From NCBI RefSeq assembly GCF_050942425.1, contig NZ_CP192063.1:5270001-5334000 (forward strand): a stretch of 64,000 bases of DNA, given 5' to 3'. The DNA comes from Actinoallomurus sp050942425. GTDB taxonomy: Bacteria; Actinomycetota; Actinomycetes; Streptosporangiales; Streptosporangiaceae. Positions 25,426 through 34,008 of the stretch are shown here, piece after piece; position 1 is the stretch's first letter, and every line of letters starts with the position of its first letter. The notes beneath the pieces were generated by a model. It was not told the DNA's origin, searched no databases, and saw nothing but the letters and a program-made list of their open reading frames with translations. Made by a program: the position numbers and the translations under genes.

Positions 25426-26457
25426 ATGGCGGGTCCATCGGTAGATTTCGGAATTGTTGGATTCGGATATTCCTTCGGCGAAGACCAGGACGTGGAAAAG
25501 ACGGTCGGGTCCTATGTGACGGACCCGGAGCGGGTACTTCAGTGGGGCTATCACACCTTCCACCGGGCCGCGGACGGCGTCACCGCCACCGACCTGGCGG
25601 CCGAGGCCGCCCAGGACGCGCTCGACCGCACGGAGCTGAGCGTCGACGACATCGACCTCGTGGTGCTCGTGACCTCGGAAATGCCGGAATACCCGCACTG
25701 GGATTCGTCGGCGGCGCTCGCCAGAGAGCTGAAGATCAGCCAGGCGCAGACGCTCCTGCTCAATGAGGGATGCGCGTCAGGCGTCACCGGCCTGGGCATC
25801 GTAGCCGGAGTCCTCGCCGTTCAACCAGAGATCGAGACCGTTCTCTTCACCGCGGTCAACCGGGTCAGCGAGTACCACCGGAACCGCATGAAGGTGAATA
25901 ACGCGGTGCACAGCGACGGGGCCGTCGCCGCCGTTCTCCGCCGGGGTCACCCCCGCAACCGGTGGCTGTCGACCGACCAGTTCACCGACCCCGACCTGTG
26001 CGACTGGTTCCGTACGGACTACGGCGGGGCCGTCGCGCCGGTGGCGCCGGAGGGATGGTCCAGCCTGACGGCCCCGGCCGGGCACGAGCGGGTGCAGGAG
26101 CACTTCCAGAAGGACCCGCGCCGGCTGCGGGAGTTCGCCGGGCAGGCCATCGCGCGCTCCGTCGAGGTCATCGAGGGGGCGTGCCGCCGGGCGGGCGTGA
26201 GCCGCGACGACGTCACCCACGTGATCTACATCAACGACAGCGCGGACTCCATCGACGACATCGCCCGGCCGTTCGGCGTCCCGCTGGAACGGACCAACGC
26301 CGCGATCTCCGTCACGCACGGGCACATGGGCGCCGCCGACCAGCTCGTGTCCCTCGGCCAACTGATCGAGCAGGGCGCCATCGCCCCCGGTGACCTGGTC
26401 GCGCTGACCGGGATCTCCATCGGCATGCGCTGGTACTGCACGCTCGTCCGGCACTGA
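25426..26457 (+). CDS. KASIII (FabH-like) acyl-transferring enzyme with altered triad
   Basis: 343 residues from ATG 25426 (AAGGAG, 5-bp spacing). The thiolase fold is recognisable, with nucleophile Cys116 in NEGCASGV. By eye alignment the FabH His position (VPHQ) is Asn270 in YINDSAD, and the FabH Asn position (GNTSAAS) is His300 in HGHMGAAD, so Cys-His-Asn becomes Cys-Asn-His. FabH relatives in natural-product clusters often act as acyltransferases, and in tetronate pathways they join glyceryl-ACP to an acyl chain. Being first in an operon with FkbH and ACP supports use of a carrier-bound C3 unit, but no PKS is present. Confidence 0.82.
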   Translation: MAGPSVDFGIVGFGYSFGEDQDVEKTVGSYVTDPERVLQWGYHTFHRAADGVTATDLAAEAAQDALDRTELSVDDIDLVVLVTSEMPEYPHWDSSAALARELKISQAQTLLLNEGCASGVTGLGIVAGVLAVQPEIETVLFTAVNRVSEYHRNRMKVNNAVHSDGAVAAVLRRGHPRNRWLSTDQFTDPDLCDWFRTDYGGAVAPVAPEGWSSLTAPAGHERVQEHFQKDPRRLREFAGQAIARSVEVIEGACRRAGVSRDDVTHVIYINDSADSIDDIARPFGVPLERTNAAISVTHGHMGAADQLVSLGQLIEQGAIAPGDLVALTGISIGMRWYCTLVRH

Positions 26458-26462
26458 GGGCG

Positions 26463-28298
26463 GTGACGAACCCGATGGGTGACACCACCCTGAACGAACT
26501 GCGGGCCGCCGTCGCCGAGCACCGGCTGCCGGCACCGGCCGTACGCCGGGCGCTGGCCGGATCCACCGACGCCGCCCTGATGCGGAAGGCCGGCCGGCTG
26601 CTGGCCGGACTGGAGGCCGAGGACGCCCCGGCCGTGACCGTGGCGGTGCACGCGACGTTCACCGCCGGCTCCTTCGAGCCGCTGCTGCGCGCCGCGCTCG
26701 TCGGCACCGGGCTCGTGCCCGCGATCGAGCACGGCGAGTACGGCACCTTCGACCTGACCCTGGCCACGGCCGCCTTCACCGCCGACGTCGTCACGCTGCT
26801 GCTGGACGCGGCGTACTTCCTGCCTCGCGACTGGAGCGCCGACCTCGAGACGCTGGAGAAGCACGTCGAGGCGCGCCTGGCGGAGTTCCGGAGCCTGCTC
26901 GCGGGGGCCCGGGAACGCACATCCGCGCTCCTGGTGCTGCACACCGTCCCGCTGACGGCCGAGGTGCGCGACGCCTTCATCAGCGTGCGGGCGCGGGCCG
27001 GCGTGGCACGCCTGTGGTGCGAGCTCAACGCGTCTCTGCTCCGCCTCGCCGAGGAGGACGCCCAGGTCGTGACCGTGGACCTGGCCGGGGCGCTGGCCGA
27101 GGCGCCGGTGCCCGTACGGGACGCGCGGCTGCACCGGTACGGCGACATGCCCTACACCGACGGCGCGCTGCTCGTCCTGGCGCGGCAGGTACGCCGGGTC
27201 GTGCAGGCGAAGCGGGGGCTGTCGCGCAAGGTGCTCGCCCTCGACCTGGACAACACCCTGTGGGGCGGTGTCGTCGGCGAGGTCGGCGCGCAGGGCGTCC
27301 AGCTCGGCGGCCTGTACCCGGGCAACTGCTACCTGGAGCTGCAGCGCACCGCGCGACGGCTCCGCGACCAGGGCGTCATCCTGGTGCTGGCCAGCAAGAA
27401 CGACCCGCAGGTGGTCGAGGAGGCGCTCACCGGGCATCCGGAGGTGCTGCTACGCCCGGACGCCTTCTCGGTGCGCGCGGTGAACTGGTCCGCGAAGGCC
27501 GGCAACCTTTGTGACGCCGCGCGGTCGCTGGGCCTGGCCACCGACGCGTTCGTGTTCATGGACGACTCGGACTTCGAGCGCGGCCACGTCGCCGAGGAAC
27601 TGCCCGAGGTCGCACTCGTCCCGGCCAACGGTGATCCCGCGTACCTCGTGGGCGCGCTCCTGGACGACGGCTGGTTCGACGTCATGGCGCTCACCGAGAC
27701 CGACCGCCGGCGCCCGGAGCTGTACCGGACCCGCGCGTTGCGCAGCGACTTCGCCACCGGCTTCGGATCCTCCGAGGAGTACCTCGCGGAGCTGGGCATC
27801 GAGGTGGAGATCGCGCCGGCGACCGGCTTCACCGTGGCCCGCCTGGCGCAGCTCGCCGCGCGGACCAACCAGTTCAACCTGACCGGGATCCGCTTCGACG
27901 AGGCCGAGACCGCCGCCATGAGCGCCGACCCGGGGCACCTGGTCGCCTCGATCGCGGTGGCGGACCGCTTCGGGGACGACGGGATCGTCGGAGCCGTCTG
28001 GGTGGACCGCCGGGCCGGGGCCTGGAAGGTGCTGAACCTGGTGCTGAGCTGCCGCGTCCTCGGCCGCGGCGTCGAGCTCGCGATCGCCGGATGGCTCCTG
28101 CGGACGGCACGGGACGGCGGCGCCGGAACGGTCGAGGGCCGGTTCACGCGCTCGCCGAAGAACGGCGTGGCCGCCGACTTCTGGACGCGGGCCGGATTCA
28201 CCCAGGCCGGTGACGGCGAGGCGTTCGCCTTCGACCTGAGCGACGAGCTCCCCGACATCCCGGAATGGATCACATTGCGCGAGCGGAGTGACGACTGA
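26463..28298 (+). CDS. FkbH-like HAD-family protein (glyceryl-ACP synthase type)
   Basis: 611 residues, full length for FkbH-like proteins: an N-terminal SGNH-like region, a HAD-IIIC core with LALDLDNTLWGG (nucleophile Asp261, Asp263), SKNDP and FMDDSDFER, then a C-terminal GNAT-like region (VLNLVLSCRVLGRGVE). The family takes a C3 unit from 1,3-bisphosphoglycerate, removes phosphate and loads D-glyceryl on an ACP. Without FkbD/FkbK-type dehydrogenases, which are absent, the unit is expected to stay glyceryl. GTG 26463 starts 5 bp after the KASIII stop. ATG 26475 is an alternative. Confidence 0.88.
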   Translation: MTNPMGDTTLNELRAAVAEHRLPAPAVRRALAGSTDAALMRKAGRLLAGLEAEDAPAVTVAVHATFTAGSFEPLLRAALVGTGLVPAIEHGEYGTFDLTLATAAFTADVVTLLLDAAYFLPRDWSADLETLEKHVEARLAEFRSLLAGARERTSALLVLHTVPLTAEVRDAFISVRARAGVARLWCELNASLLRLAEEDAQVVTVDLAGALAEAPVPVRDARLHRYGDMPYTDGALLVLARQVRRVVQAKRGLSRKVLALDLDNTLWGGVVGEVGAQGVQLGGLYPGNCYLELQRTARRLRDQGVILVLASKNDPQVVEEALTGHPEVLLRPDAFSVRAVNWSAKAGNLCDAARSLGLATDAFVFMDDSDFERGHVAEELPEVALVPANGDPAYLVGALLDDGWFDVMALTETDRRRPELYRTRALRSDFATGFGSSEEYLAELGIEVEIAPATGFTVARLAQLAARTNQFNLTGIRFDEAETAAMSADPGHLVASIAVADRFGDDGIVGAVWVDRRAGAWKVLNLVLSCRVLGRGVELAIAGWLLRTARDGGAGTVEGRFTRSPKNGVAADFWTRAGFTQAGDGEAFAFDLSDELPDIPEWITLRERSDD

Positions 28299-28299
28299 A

Positions 28300-28560
28300 A
28301 TGAGCGCCTCATCCACGGTCGAGCCGACCGTGCTGGAGATCCTCGGCGACATCCTGAGCGAGACGCCCGACGGCCTTTACGCCGAACCGGTCCTCGCCGC
28401 GCACGGGTGGGACAGCATCGCCTCCCTCGAAGCCCTCGCGCAGCTGGAGGACCGGCTCCAGATCACGCTGGACCTGCGGTCCTTCCACGCCGCGCACACG
28501 GTCCCCGACATGGTCGCCCTCGTCACGGACGCGGTGGCCGGCAAGGCGCGCATCCCATGA
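28300..28560 (+). CDS. Acyl carrier protein
   Basis: 86 residues from ATG 28300 (GTG 28288 is an alternative start overlapping FkbH). The phosphopantetheine attachment site is GWDSI with Ser39, followed by the helix ASLEALAQLEDRLQI and the acidic surface typical of ACPs. It directly follows FkbH and overlaps the N-hydroxylase gene by ATGA, so it is probably the carrier for the glyceryl unit. A second role carrying hydrazinoacetate is possible, since no other carrier protein is in the window. Confidence 0.88.
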   Translation: MSASSTVEPTVLEILGDILSETPDGLYAEPVLAAHGWDSIASLEALAQLEDRLQITLDLRSFHAAHTVPDMVALVTDAVAGKARIP

Positions 28561-29885
28561 CCAAGAGACCCCGTATCCCGGAATCCCTGGAGGACAGAGT
28601 GGAGCGTCAAGAAGTCGAGCTACTCGCGATCGGCGCCGGTCCGGCGAACCTCGCCCTGGGCGTGGCGCTGGAGGAGATGGCGCTCGAGGAGATCGCCCAC
28701 GACACGCTGATCATCGAACAGCACGACAGCGTGGAATGGCAGCGGGGAATGCTCCTGCCCTGGACCCAGAGTCAGGTGTCGTTCCTGAAGGACCTGGTGA
28801 CCCTGCGCAACCCGCGGAGCCGGTTCTCGTTCGTCAACTACCTGCACTCGGTCGGCCGCCTCGACGAGTTCATCAACCTCGGCAGCTTCACGCCGTACCG
28901 GCTGGAGATCTCCGGCTACCTGCGCTGGGTCGCCGAGTCGCTGCGCGCCGTGCGTATCGAGCACGGACGGCGCTGCGTCTCGATCAAGCCCTGCCACGCG
29001 AGCGACGGGCAGGTGGACGAGTGGCTGGTCGAGCTGGCCGACGGCGGGCAGATCGTCTGCCGGAACCTGGTCATCGGCGCCGGGCGGGACACGCACATCC
29101 CCGCCGAGTTCTCGGGACTGCCGCGGGCGCGGGTGATCCACAGCACGGAGTTCTCGGCGCGCGTCGCCGACCTGGACACGGGCGACCCGCTGCGGGTCGC
29201 GGTGATCGGCGGTGCGCAGAGCGCCGCGGAGATGCTGTGGGCGACCTACCAGGGCTTCCCCCGCGCGCGGTGCACGATGGTCATGCGGTCGATCGGCCTC
29301 AACGCCTACGAGACCAGCAAGTTCACCAACGAGCTGTTCTACCCGTCGTTCATCGACGAGTTCCACGCGGCGCTGCCCGAGGCCCGCGAGCAGCTCCTGC
29401 GTGAAATGCACCGGACCAACTACGCCGGCCTGGCGCCGAACATGCTCGACTCCCTGTACCGGGCGATCTACCAGGACCGGCTCACGGGCACCGAGCGGCT
29501 CCGCATGGTCACGATGGCGGAGGTCACCGACGCGCGCATGGACGGCGGCGACGTCGTGCTCACCCTCGCCGACCGCAAGAGCCACCGCGTCGACGAACTC
29601 CGCTGCGACGTCGTGATGCTCGGCACCGGCTTCGTCCGCGGGATGCCGCGGATGGTGCGCGACCTGGCGGCGACGGCCGGCGTCGGCGAGGCGCGCGTGA
29701 GCCGCAACTACCGGATGGACCTGCCGCCGTCGTTCACCGCGGGCTGCTACCTGCAGGGCGTGAACGAGGCCACTCACGGCATCGCGGACTCCCTGCTCAG
29801 CGTGCTGGCCGCCCGCTCCGAGGAGATCGTCACCGAGCTGCTCGCCAGCCGCCACGACCCCGAACTCGTCCTCAACACCCACTGA
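28557..29885 (+). CDS. L-lysine/L-ornithine N-hydroxylase (IucD/PvdA/SidA family)
   Basis: 442 residues. ATG 28557 overlaps the ACP stop by 4 bp. FAD motif AIGAGPANLALG, substrate-loop signature WQRGMLLPWTQSQVSFLKD, NADPH motif VIGGAQSAAEML and C-terminal YLQGVNEATHGIADSLLS are diagnostic of microbial N-hydroxylating flavin monooxygenases. These add a hydroxyl to the side-chain amine of Lys or Orn. There are no siderophore ligase genes nearby. Instead cupin and MetRS-like genes follow, as in hydrazine-forming clusters (Spb38 and Tri27), so N6-hydroxylysine is the inferred product. Confidence 0.9.
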   Translation: MTKRPRIPESLEDRVERQEVELLAIGAGPANLALGVALEEMALEEIAHDTLIIEQHDSVEWQRGMLLPWTQSQVSFLKDLVTLRNPRSRFSFVNYLHSVGRLDEFINLGSFTPYRLEISGYLRWVAESLRAVRIEHGRRCVSIKPCHASDGQVDEWLVELADGGQIVCRNLVIGAGRDTHIPAEFSGLPRARVIHSTEFSARVADLDTGDPLRVAVIGGAQSAAEMLWATYQGFPRARCTMVMRSIGLNAYETSKFTNELFYPSFIDEFHAALPEAREQLLREMHRTNYAGLAPNMLDSLYRAIYQDRLTGTERLRMVTMAEVTDARMDGGDVVLTLADRKSHRVDELRCDVVMLGTGFVRGMPRMVRDLAATAGVGEARVSRNYRMDLPPSFTAGCYLQGVNEATHGIADSLLSVLAARSEEIVTELLASRHDPELVLNTH

Positions 29886-29909
29886 CAAGAAACCCACGAA
29901 GGAGCCACC

Positions 29910-30275
29910 GTGGAGATCCGCAAACTCGACCGGGACAACCTCAAACAGGACAACGGGCTGATCGCGCAGCGGCTGATGCCGTGGCCGGTCCTCAACGCGC
30001 CGTTCGAGGGATCGTGGTGCGTCGTCGAACCCGGCGCGTCCTCCGGCGCCCACGGGCACCACGAGTACGAGATCTGGGTCGCGATGACCGGCGCCGCCGA
30101 GATCATCAGCGAGGGGAAGCGGGTGCCGTTCGTCGCCGGCGACATCGTCCACTTCCCGCCGGAGCAGCGCCACCAGGTCGTCAACGACGGCGACGCCGAC
30201 TTCGAGATGTACGCCGTGTGGTGGGACGCCGAGATGACCGAGCGGTTCAGCGCACGCCACGGCGGGCCGGCGTGA
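29910..30275 (+). CDS. Cupin protein (metal-binding half of a split hydrazine synthetase)
   Basis: 121 residues, GTG start with AAGGAG 5 bp upstream. The double-stranded beta-helix motifs are GAHGHHEYEIW and DIVHFPPEQRHQVVN, providing three or four His plus Glu as metal ligands. In Spb40 and Tri28 a cupin domain is fused to a MetRS-like domain and rearranges the Lys-Gly ester to form the N-N bond. Here the two are separate genes overlapping by 4 bp, which supports a complex of the two products (inference). Confidence 0.85.
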   Translation: MEIRKLDRDNLKQDNGLIAQRLMPWPVLNAPFEGSWCVVEPGASSGAHGHHEYEIWVAMTGAAEIISEGKRVPFVAGDIVHFPPEQRHQVVNDGDADFEMYAVWWDAEMTERFSARHGGPA

Positions 30276-31867
30276 CCGCCGGCGGGCGCCCGGCGATCGT
30301 CGTCGCCGCGACGCCGACCTCCAACGGCGACCTGCACGTCGGTCACATGGCCGGACCGTACCTCGCCGGCGACGTCTACAGCCGCTACCTGGCGGCCACG
30401 GGCCGCCCGGTCATCTACACGACCTGCACCGACGACAGCCAGAGCTATGTGATCACGACGGCGCACCGGAAGGGCGTCCCGCCCGAGCGGCTGTGCGCGA
30501 CGTCGACCGAGGCGATCGAGCGGACCCTCACGGCGATGGGCATCTCGATGGCCGGGCTGCCGCCGATCGACGACCGCTACCGCGAGACCGTGCTGGAGTT
30601 CTTCACGGCCCTGCACGAGGCGGGACGGCTCCGGCTCCGCACCGTGCGCCTGCCGTACGCGAACGGCGCCTACCTCTACGACGGGCTGCTGACCGGCACC
30701 TGCCCGGCCTGCCTGAGCGGGAGCAGCGGCGGCGTCTGCGAGGGGTGCGGGCACCCGAACAACTACGACGAGCTGCTCGATCCCCGCTCGACGCTCGATC
30801 CCGACGCGCCGGTGACGTTCCGCGAGCAGACCATCCTGGTGCTGCCCATGGAGGAGTACCGCGACCGGCTCACCGCCTACTTCGCCGCGCGGGAGGGGCG
30901 CTGGCGGCCGCACGGCATGCAGCTCATCCACGAGCTCCTCGACCGCCCGCTGCCGGACATTCCGGTGACGTTCCCCGGCACCTGGGGTGTCGCGGCGCCG
31001 TTCCCCGAGACCCCCGGGCAGATCTTCTATCCGTGGGTCGAGGCCATGCCGGCCGTGATGTACAGCACGTGGTGGTCGGCGGCACAGCGCGGCGAGCGCG
31101 CCGAGTCGGTCGACGCGCACTGGCGCAGCGAGCAGGGCGCGGAGCTCGTCTACTTCCACGGCTTCGACAACGTCTACCACTGGGGGCTGCTGGACCTGGT
31201 CCTGCTGATGGCCCACGGCGACCGCTACGTCCTGCCCGAGGTGAACGTCTGCAACGAGTTCTACGAGCTCGAGGGGCAGAAGTTCTCCACCAGCCGGGAT
31301 CACCTCATCTGGACCGCGGACCTGCTCGCGGAGGTGCCGCGCGACCTCGTGCGGTTCCACCTCGCGCTGACCGCGCCGGAGTACCAGCGCACCGACTTCA
31401 GCGTGGCCGCGCTGCGCGAGGTGACCGGCCGCCGGCTGGTCGAGCCGTGGAACGCCCTCGCCGACGCGCTCTGGCTCACGTCGGCGGGTGCCGGCGACGC
31501 GCCGCTGCCGACGTCGGAGACGGGACGGCGGCGGGCGGAGATCCTCATCGAGCGCGTCCGGCTCGGGTACGAGCTGCCCAGCTTCTCCAGGGTGGCGGAC
31601 ACGATCGCCGGCCGGCTCGAGGGCCTGGCGGAGGAGGCCGCGGTCGCGGACGGCGAGCCCGTCGCGCTCGGCGACCTGTTCCTGCAGGTACGCGCGCTTT
31701 TGGCCTGCGCCGCGCCCATCCTCATCGACGTCGCCGCCGAGGCCGCGGAGGCCGGCGTCGACCTCGGTCTCGCCGCCGCGCAGCCGGCCGAGATCGGCGC
31801 GTTCCCGCTCCCGCGCCTGCGGACCGCGGACGCCGGCGAGACGACCGGCGTACGGGCCGGCGCCTGA
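30272..31867 (+). CDS. Methionyl-tRNA-synthetase-like protein (amino-acid-activating half of a hydrazine synthetase)
   Basis: 531 residues. GTG 30272 overlaps the cupin stop by 4 bp. Class I synthetase signatures are present: HVGH (22-25) for HIGH, KFSTS (337-341) for KMSKS, and a zinc knuckle CPAC-x8-CEGC (Cys144, 147, 156, 159). In hydrazine-forming systems this module activates glycine and loads it on the hydroxylamine oxygen of N6-hydroxylysine instead of tRNA. Context between cupin and N-hydroxylase genes makes a housekeeping MetRS unlikely. Activation of another amino acid cannot be excluded. Confidence 0.88.
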   Translation: MTAGGRPAIVVAATPTSNGDLHVGHMAGPYLAGDVYSRYLAATGRPVIYTTCTDDSQSYVITTAHRKGVPPERLCATSTEAIERTLTAMGISMAGLPPIDDRYRETVLEFFTALHEAGRLRLRTVRLPYANGAYLYDGLLTGTCPACLSGSSGGVCEGCGHPNNYDELLDPRSTLDPDAPVTFREQTILVLPMEEYRDRLTAYFAAREGRWRPHGMQLIHELLDRPLPDIPVTFPGTWGVAAPFPETPGQIFYPWVEAMPAVMYSTWWSAAQRGERAESVDAHWRSEQGAELVYFHGFDNVYHWGLLDLVLLMAHGDRYVLPEVNVCNEFYELEGQKFSTSRDHLIWTADLLAEVPRDLVRFHLALTAPEYQRTDFSVAALREVTGRRLVEPWNALADALWLTSAGAGDAPLPTSETGRRRAEILIERVRLGYELPSFSRVADTIAGRLEGLAEEAAVADGEPVALGDLFLQVRALLACAAPILIDVAAEAAEAGVDLGLAAAQPAEIGAFPLPRLRTADAGETTGVRAGA

Positions 31868-31872
31868 TCCCG

Positions 31873-31902
31873 ATGACCCACTCACGGACGGGTACGCCAT
31901 GA
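31873..31902 (+). other. Nine-codon frame overlapping the ATP-grasp start
   Basis: ATG at 31873 reads MTHSRTGTP and its TGA overlaps the ATG of the ATP-grasp gene (ATGA, 31899-31902). The ATP-grasp start has only a weak ribosome site, so translational coupling through this mini-frame is possible. It may be fortuitous. Confidence 0.25.
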
Positions 31903-33143
31903 AGCTGCTCACCATCGAGACGCGCCAGTATCTGAACTACTACCACTCCCGCTACAAGCAGGTGCAGGACCTCGGCATCGACCTGTACGTCCTGAACGGC
32001 GAGGGCACCGAGGACTTCTGGCCCGCCGACCACTACCGGTTCGTCGGGAACAAGAAGATCGACGACATCGTCGCCCTGGCCCGCGAGTGGCACGCCGTCG
32101 AGAAGTTCGACGGCGTGATCACGTTCTCCGAGTCCGCGGTCATCACCGTCGCGGCGGTCGCCGAGGCCCTCGAGCTGCCCAGTATCGGCGTCGACGCCGC
32201 GGTCCGCAGCCGCAACAAGTACCTGATGCGGCAGGCGTACGAGAAGGCCGGCGTGCCGATCCCGTCGTACCGGCTGGTCCCCGAGCTGTCCGACGCGCTG
32301 CGGGCCGCCGAGGACTTCGGGTACCCGGTGATCCTCAAGCCGACGCTGGGCGCGGGCAGCCACTTCGTCTCCCGCGTCGACACGCCTGAGGAGATGGCCG
32401 AGCGGTTCGCCCAGGCGGCCGACGGCATCAAAGAGATGTTCTGGGTGAACTCCGAGGCCGACGGCGTCGACCTGGGCCCGAACGGCCTGCTCGTCGAGTC
32501 GTTCCTCGACGGCAAGGAGTACCTGATGGAGGCCGTCGCCTGGGACGACGAGGTCTACCTCGGCTCGGTCGTGGACCGGATCACCGCCGAGGGCGCGACG
32601 TTCGACGACGACGTCCACCACGCGCCCACCTCGCTCGCCCCGGAGGACGTCGCCAAGGTACAGCGCGCGGTCAAGGCCGCCGCGCACGCCCAGGGGCTGC
32701 GGCGCAGCGTGATGCACGCGGAGGTCCGCTTCCACGAGGGGGAGCCGTACCTCCTGGAGATCGCCGCCCGGGTCGGAGGCGGCGGTCTGGACATGATCGC
32801 CCGGCTGACCGCCGACCACGACCCGATCGCCGCGGTCGTCGACATCGGACTGGGACGGCGTCCTGAGGTCCGGCACTTCCAGCCGACCGGAGTGCACGTC
32901 ACGGCGATGTGCCTCATCTGCGACGAGGGCGTCGTCGAGCACGTCGAGGTGCCGCCGGCGGTGAGCGAGTCGGACCAGGTGTTCCTGCTGAAGATCACCG
33001 CACGTCCGGGGGACGTGATCAAGAGGCCGCCGAACGGCAACACGATCCTCGGCTTCCTCGGCACGACCGGCAGGTCAGAGGCCGAGGCCTTCCGGACCAT
33101 GAACGAGTTCGCCGACAAGATCAAGGTCACGTTCGCGAAGTAG
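31899..33143 (+). CDS. ATP-grasp amino-acid/peptide ligase 1
   Basis: 414 residues. ATP-grasp features: YPVILKPTLGAGSHFV (ATP-binding strand and flexible loop), LLVESFLDGKEYLMEAV, and the metal-binding EVRFHEGEPYLLEIAARVGG. The C-terminal third resembles the extra lid of BacD/L-amino-acid ligases. These enzymes form an amide via an acyl phosphate, usually joining amino acids or a small acid with an amine. In this operon it probably couples a hydrazine- or glyceryl-containing acid to an amino acid (inference). Confidence 0.85.
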   Translation: MKLLTIETRQYLNYYHSRYKQVQDLGIDLYVLNGEGTEDFWPADHYRFVGNKKIDDIVALAREWHAVEKFDGVITFSESAVITVAAVAEALELPSIGVDAAVRSRNKYLMRQAYEKAGVPIPSYRLVPELSDALRAAEDFGYPVILKPTLGAGSHFVSRVDTPEEMAERFAQAADGIKEMFWVNSEADGVDLGPNGLLVESFLDGKEYLMEAVAWDDEVYLGSVVDRITAEGATFDDDVHHAPTSLAPEDVAKVQRAVKAAAHAQGLRRSVMHAEVRFHEGEPYLLEIAARVGGGGLDMIARLTADHDPIAAVVDIGLGRRPEVRHFQPTGVHVTAMCLICDEGVVEHVEVPPAVSESDQVFLLKITARPGDVIKRPPNGNTILGFLGTTGRSEAEAFRTMNEFADKIKVTFAK

Positions 33144-33153
33144 CGGGGGAGCA

Positions 33154-34008
33154 GTGTCCGTACCAGAACAGATCGATGACACGCGTGCCGGCCGTCCGGC
33201 GCGCGTGTCCCGGCGCCGTCGTTTCCTGATGTGCCCGCCGGCCCACTTCGACGTCCGCTACTCCATCAACCCGTGGATGGACCCCGGCAAGCCGACCGAC
33301 GCGGCCCTGGCCGTCGCGCAGTGGGAGCGGCTGCGGAGCCTGTATCTCGGGCTCGGCCACCAGGTCGAGGTGATCACTCCGTCGCCGGGCCTGCCGGACA
33401 TGGTGTTCGCCGCCAACGGCGCGACCGTCGTCGACGGCAGGGTGCTGGCCGCGCGGTTCCGGTACCCCGAGCGGGCCGCCGAGGCGGGGGCCTACGCGGA
33501 CTGGTTCCGCGAGCGTGGCCATGAGGTGCACGAACCCGTGTACGTCAACGAGGGCGAGGGCGACTACCTCGTGGCCGGCGACCGGATCCTGGCGGGCACC
33601 GGATTCCGTACGGACCGGCGGTCGCACGCGGAGGCGGAGCGGTTCCTCGGCCGCCCGGTGGTCGCCCTGACCCTGGTCGACCCGCGCTTCTACCACCTCG
33701 ACACCGCCCTGGCCGTCCTCGACGACGACCAGATCATGTACTACCCGGCGGCGTTCTCCGCCGGCAGCCGCGCGCTCCTGCGCGAGCTGTACCCCGACGC
33801 GATCCTGGCCACCGACGCCGACGCGGAGGTGTTCGGGCTCAACGCGGTCTCCGACGGCCGGTACGTCGTGCTGGCCGAACAGGCGACCCATCTGATCGAC
33901 GAATTGTGGGCGCGTGGATTCGTGCCCATCAGCGTGGACCTGTCGGAACTGAAGAAGTCCGGCGGTGGCGCCAAATGCTGCACGTTGGAATTGCGTGCCG
34001 ATCGATGA
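33154..34008 (+). CDS. Dimethylargininase-like (DDAH/amidinotransferase superfamily) hydrolase
   Basis: 284 residues. The sequence resembles actinobacterial dimethylargininase-type proteins: YSINPWMDPGKP, MVFAANGATVV, EGDYLVAG, FYHLDTALAVLDDD with the catalytic His, and the C-terminal GGGAKCCTLEL carrying the nucleophilic Cys. The family hydrolyses or transfers guanidino groups (arginine or methylarginine to citrulline). Its usual place is beside ornithine metabolism genes. Here it is inside a biosynthetic operon, suggesting a guanidino/ureido amino acid intermediate or hydrolysis of an arginine-derived moiety. Confidence 0.82.
   Translation: MSVPEQIDDTRAGRPARVSRRRRFLMCPPAHFDVRYSINPWMDPGKPTDAALAVAQWERLRSLYLGLGHQVEVITPSPGLPDMVFAANGATVVDGRVLAARFRYPERAAEAGAYADWFRERGHEVHEPVYVNEGEGDYLVAGDRILAGTGFRTDRRSHAEAERFLGRPVVALTLVDPRFYHLDTALAVLDDDQIMYYPAAFSAGSRALLRELYPDAILATDADAEVFGLNAVSDGRYVVLAEQATHLIDELWARGFVPISVDLSELKKSGGGAKCCTLELRADR

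Noticed and set aside
25426..28560. Tetronate polyketide cluster
   Set aside because: KASIII/FkbH/ACP fit, but no PKS, no tetronate-acetylating or eliminating enzymes, and the rest of the operon points to N-N and peptide chemistry.
28557..29885. Hydroxamate siderophore cluster around the N-hydroxylase
   Set aside because: No NRPS or IucA/IucC synthetase, no siderophore uptake genes; cupin and MetRS-like partners indicate hydrazine formation.
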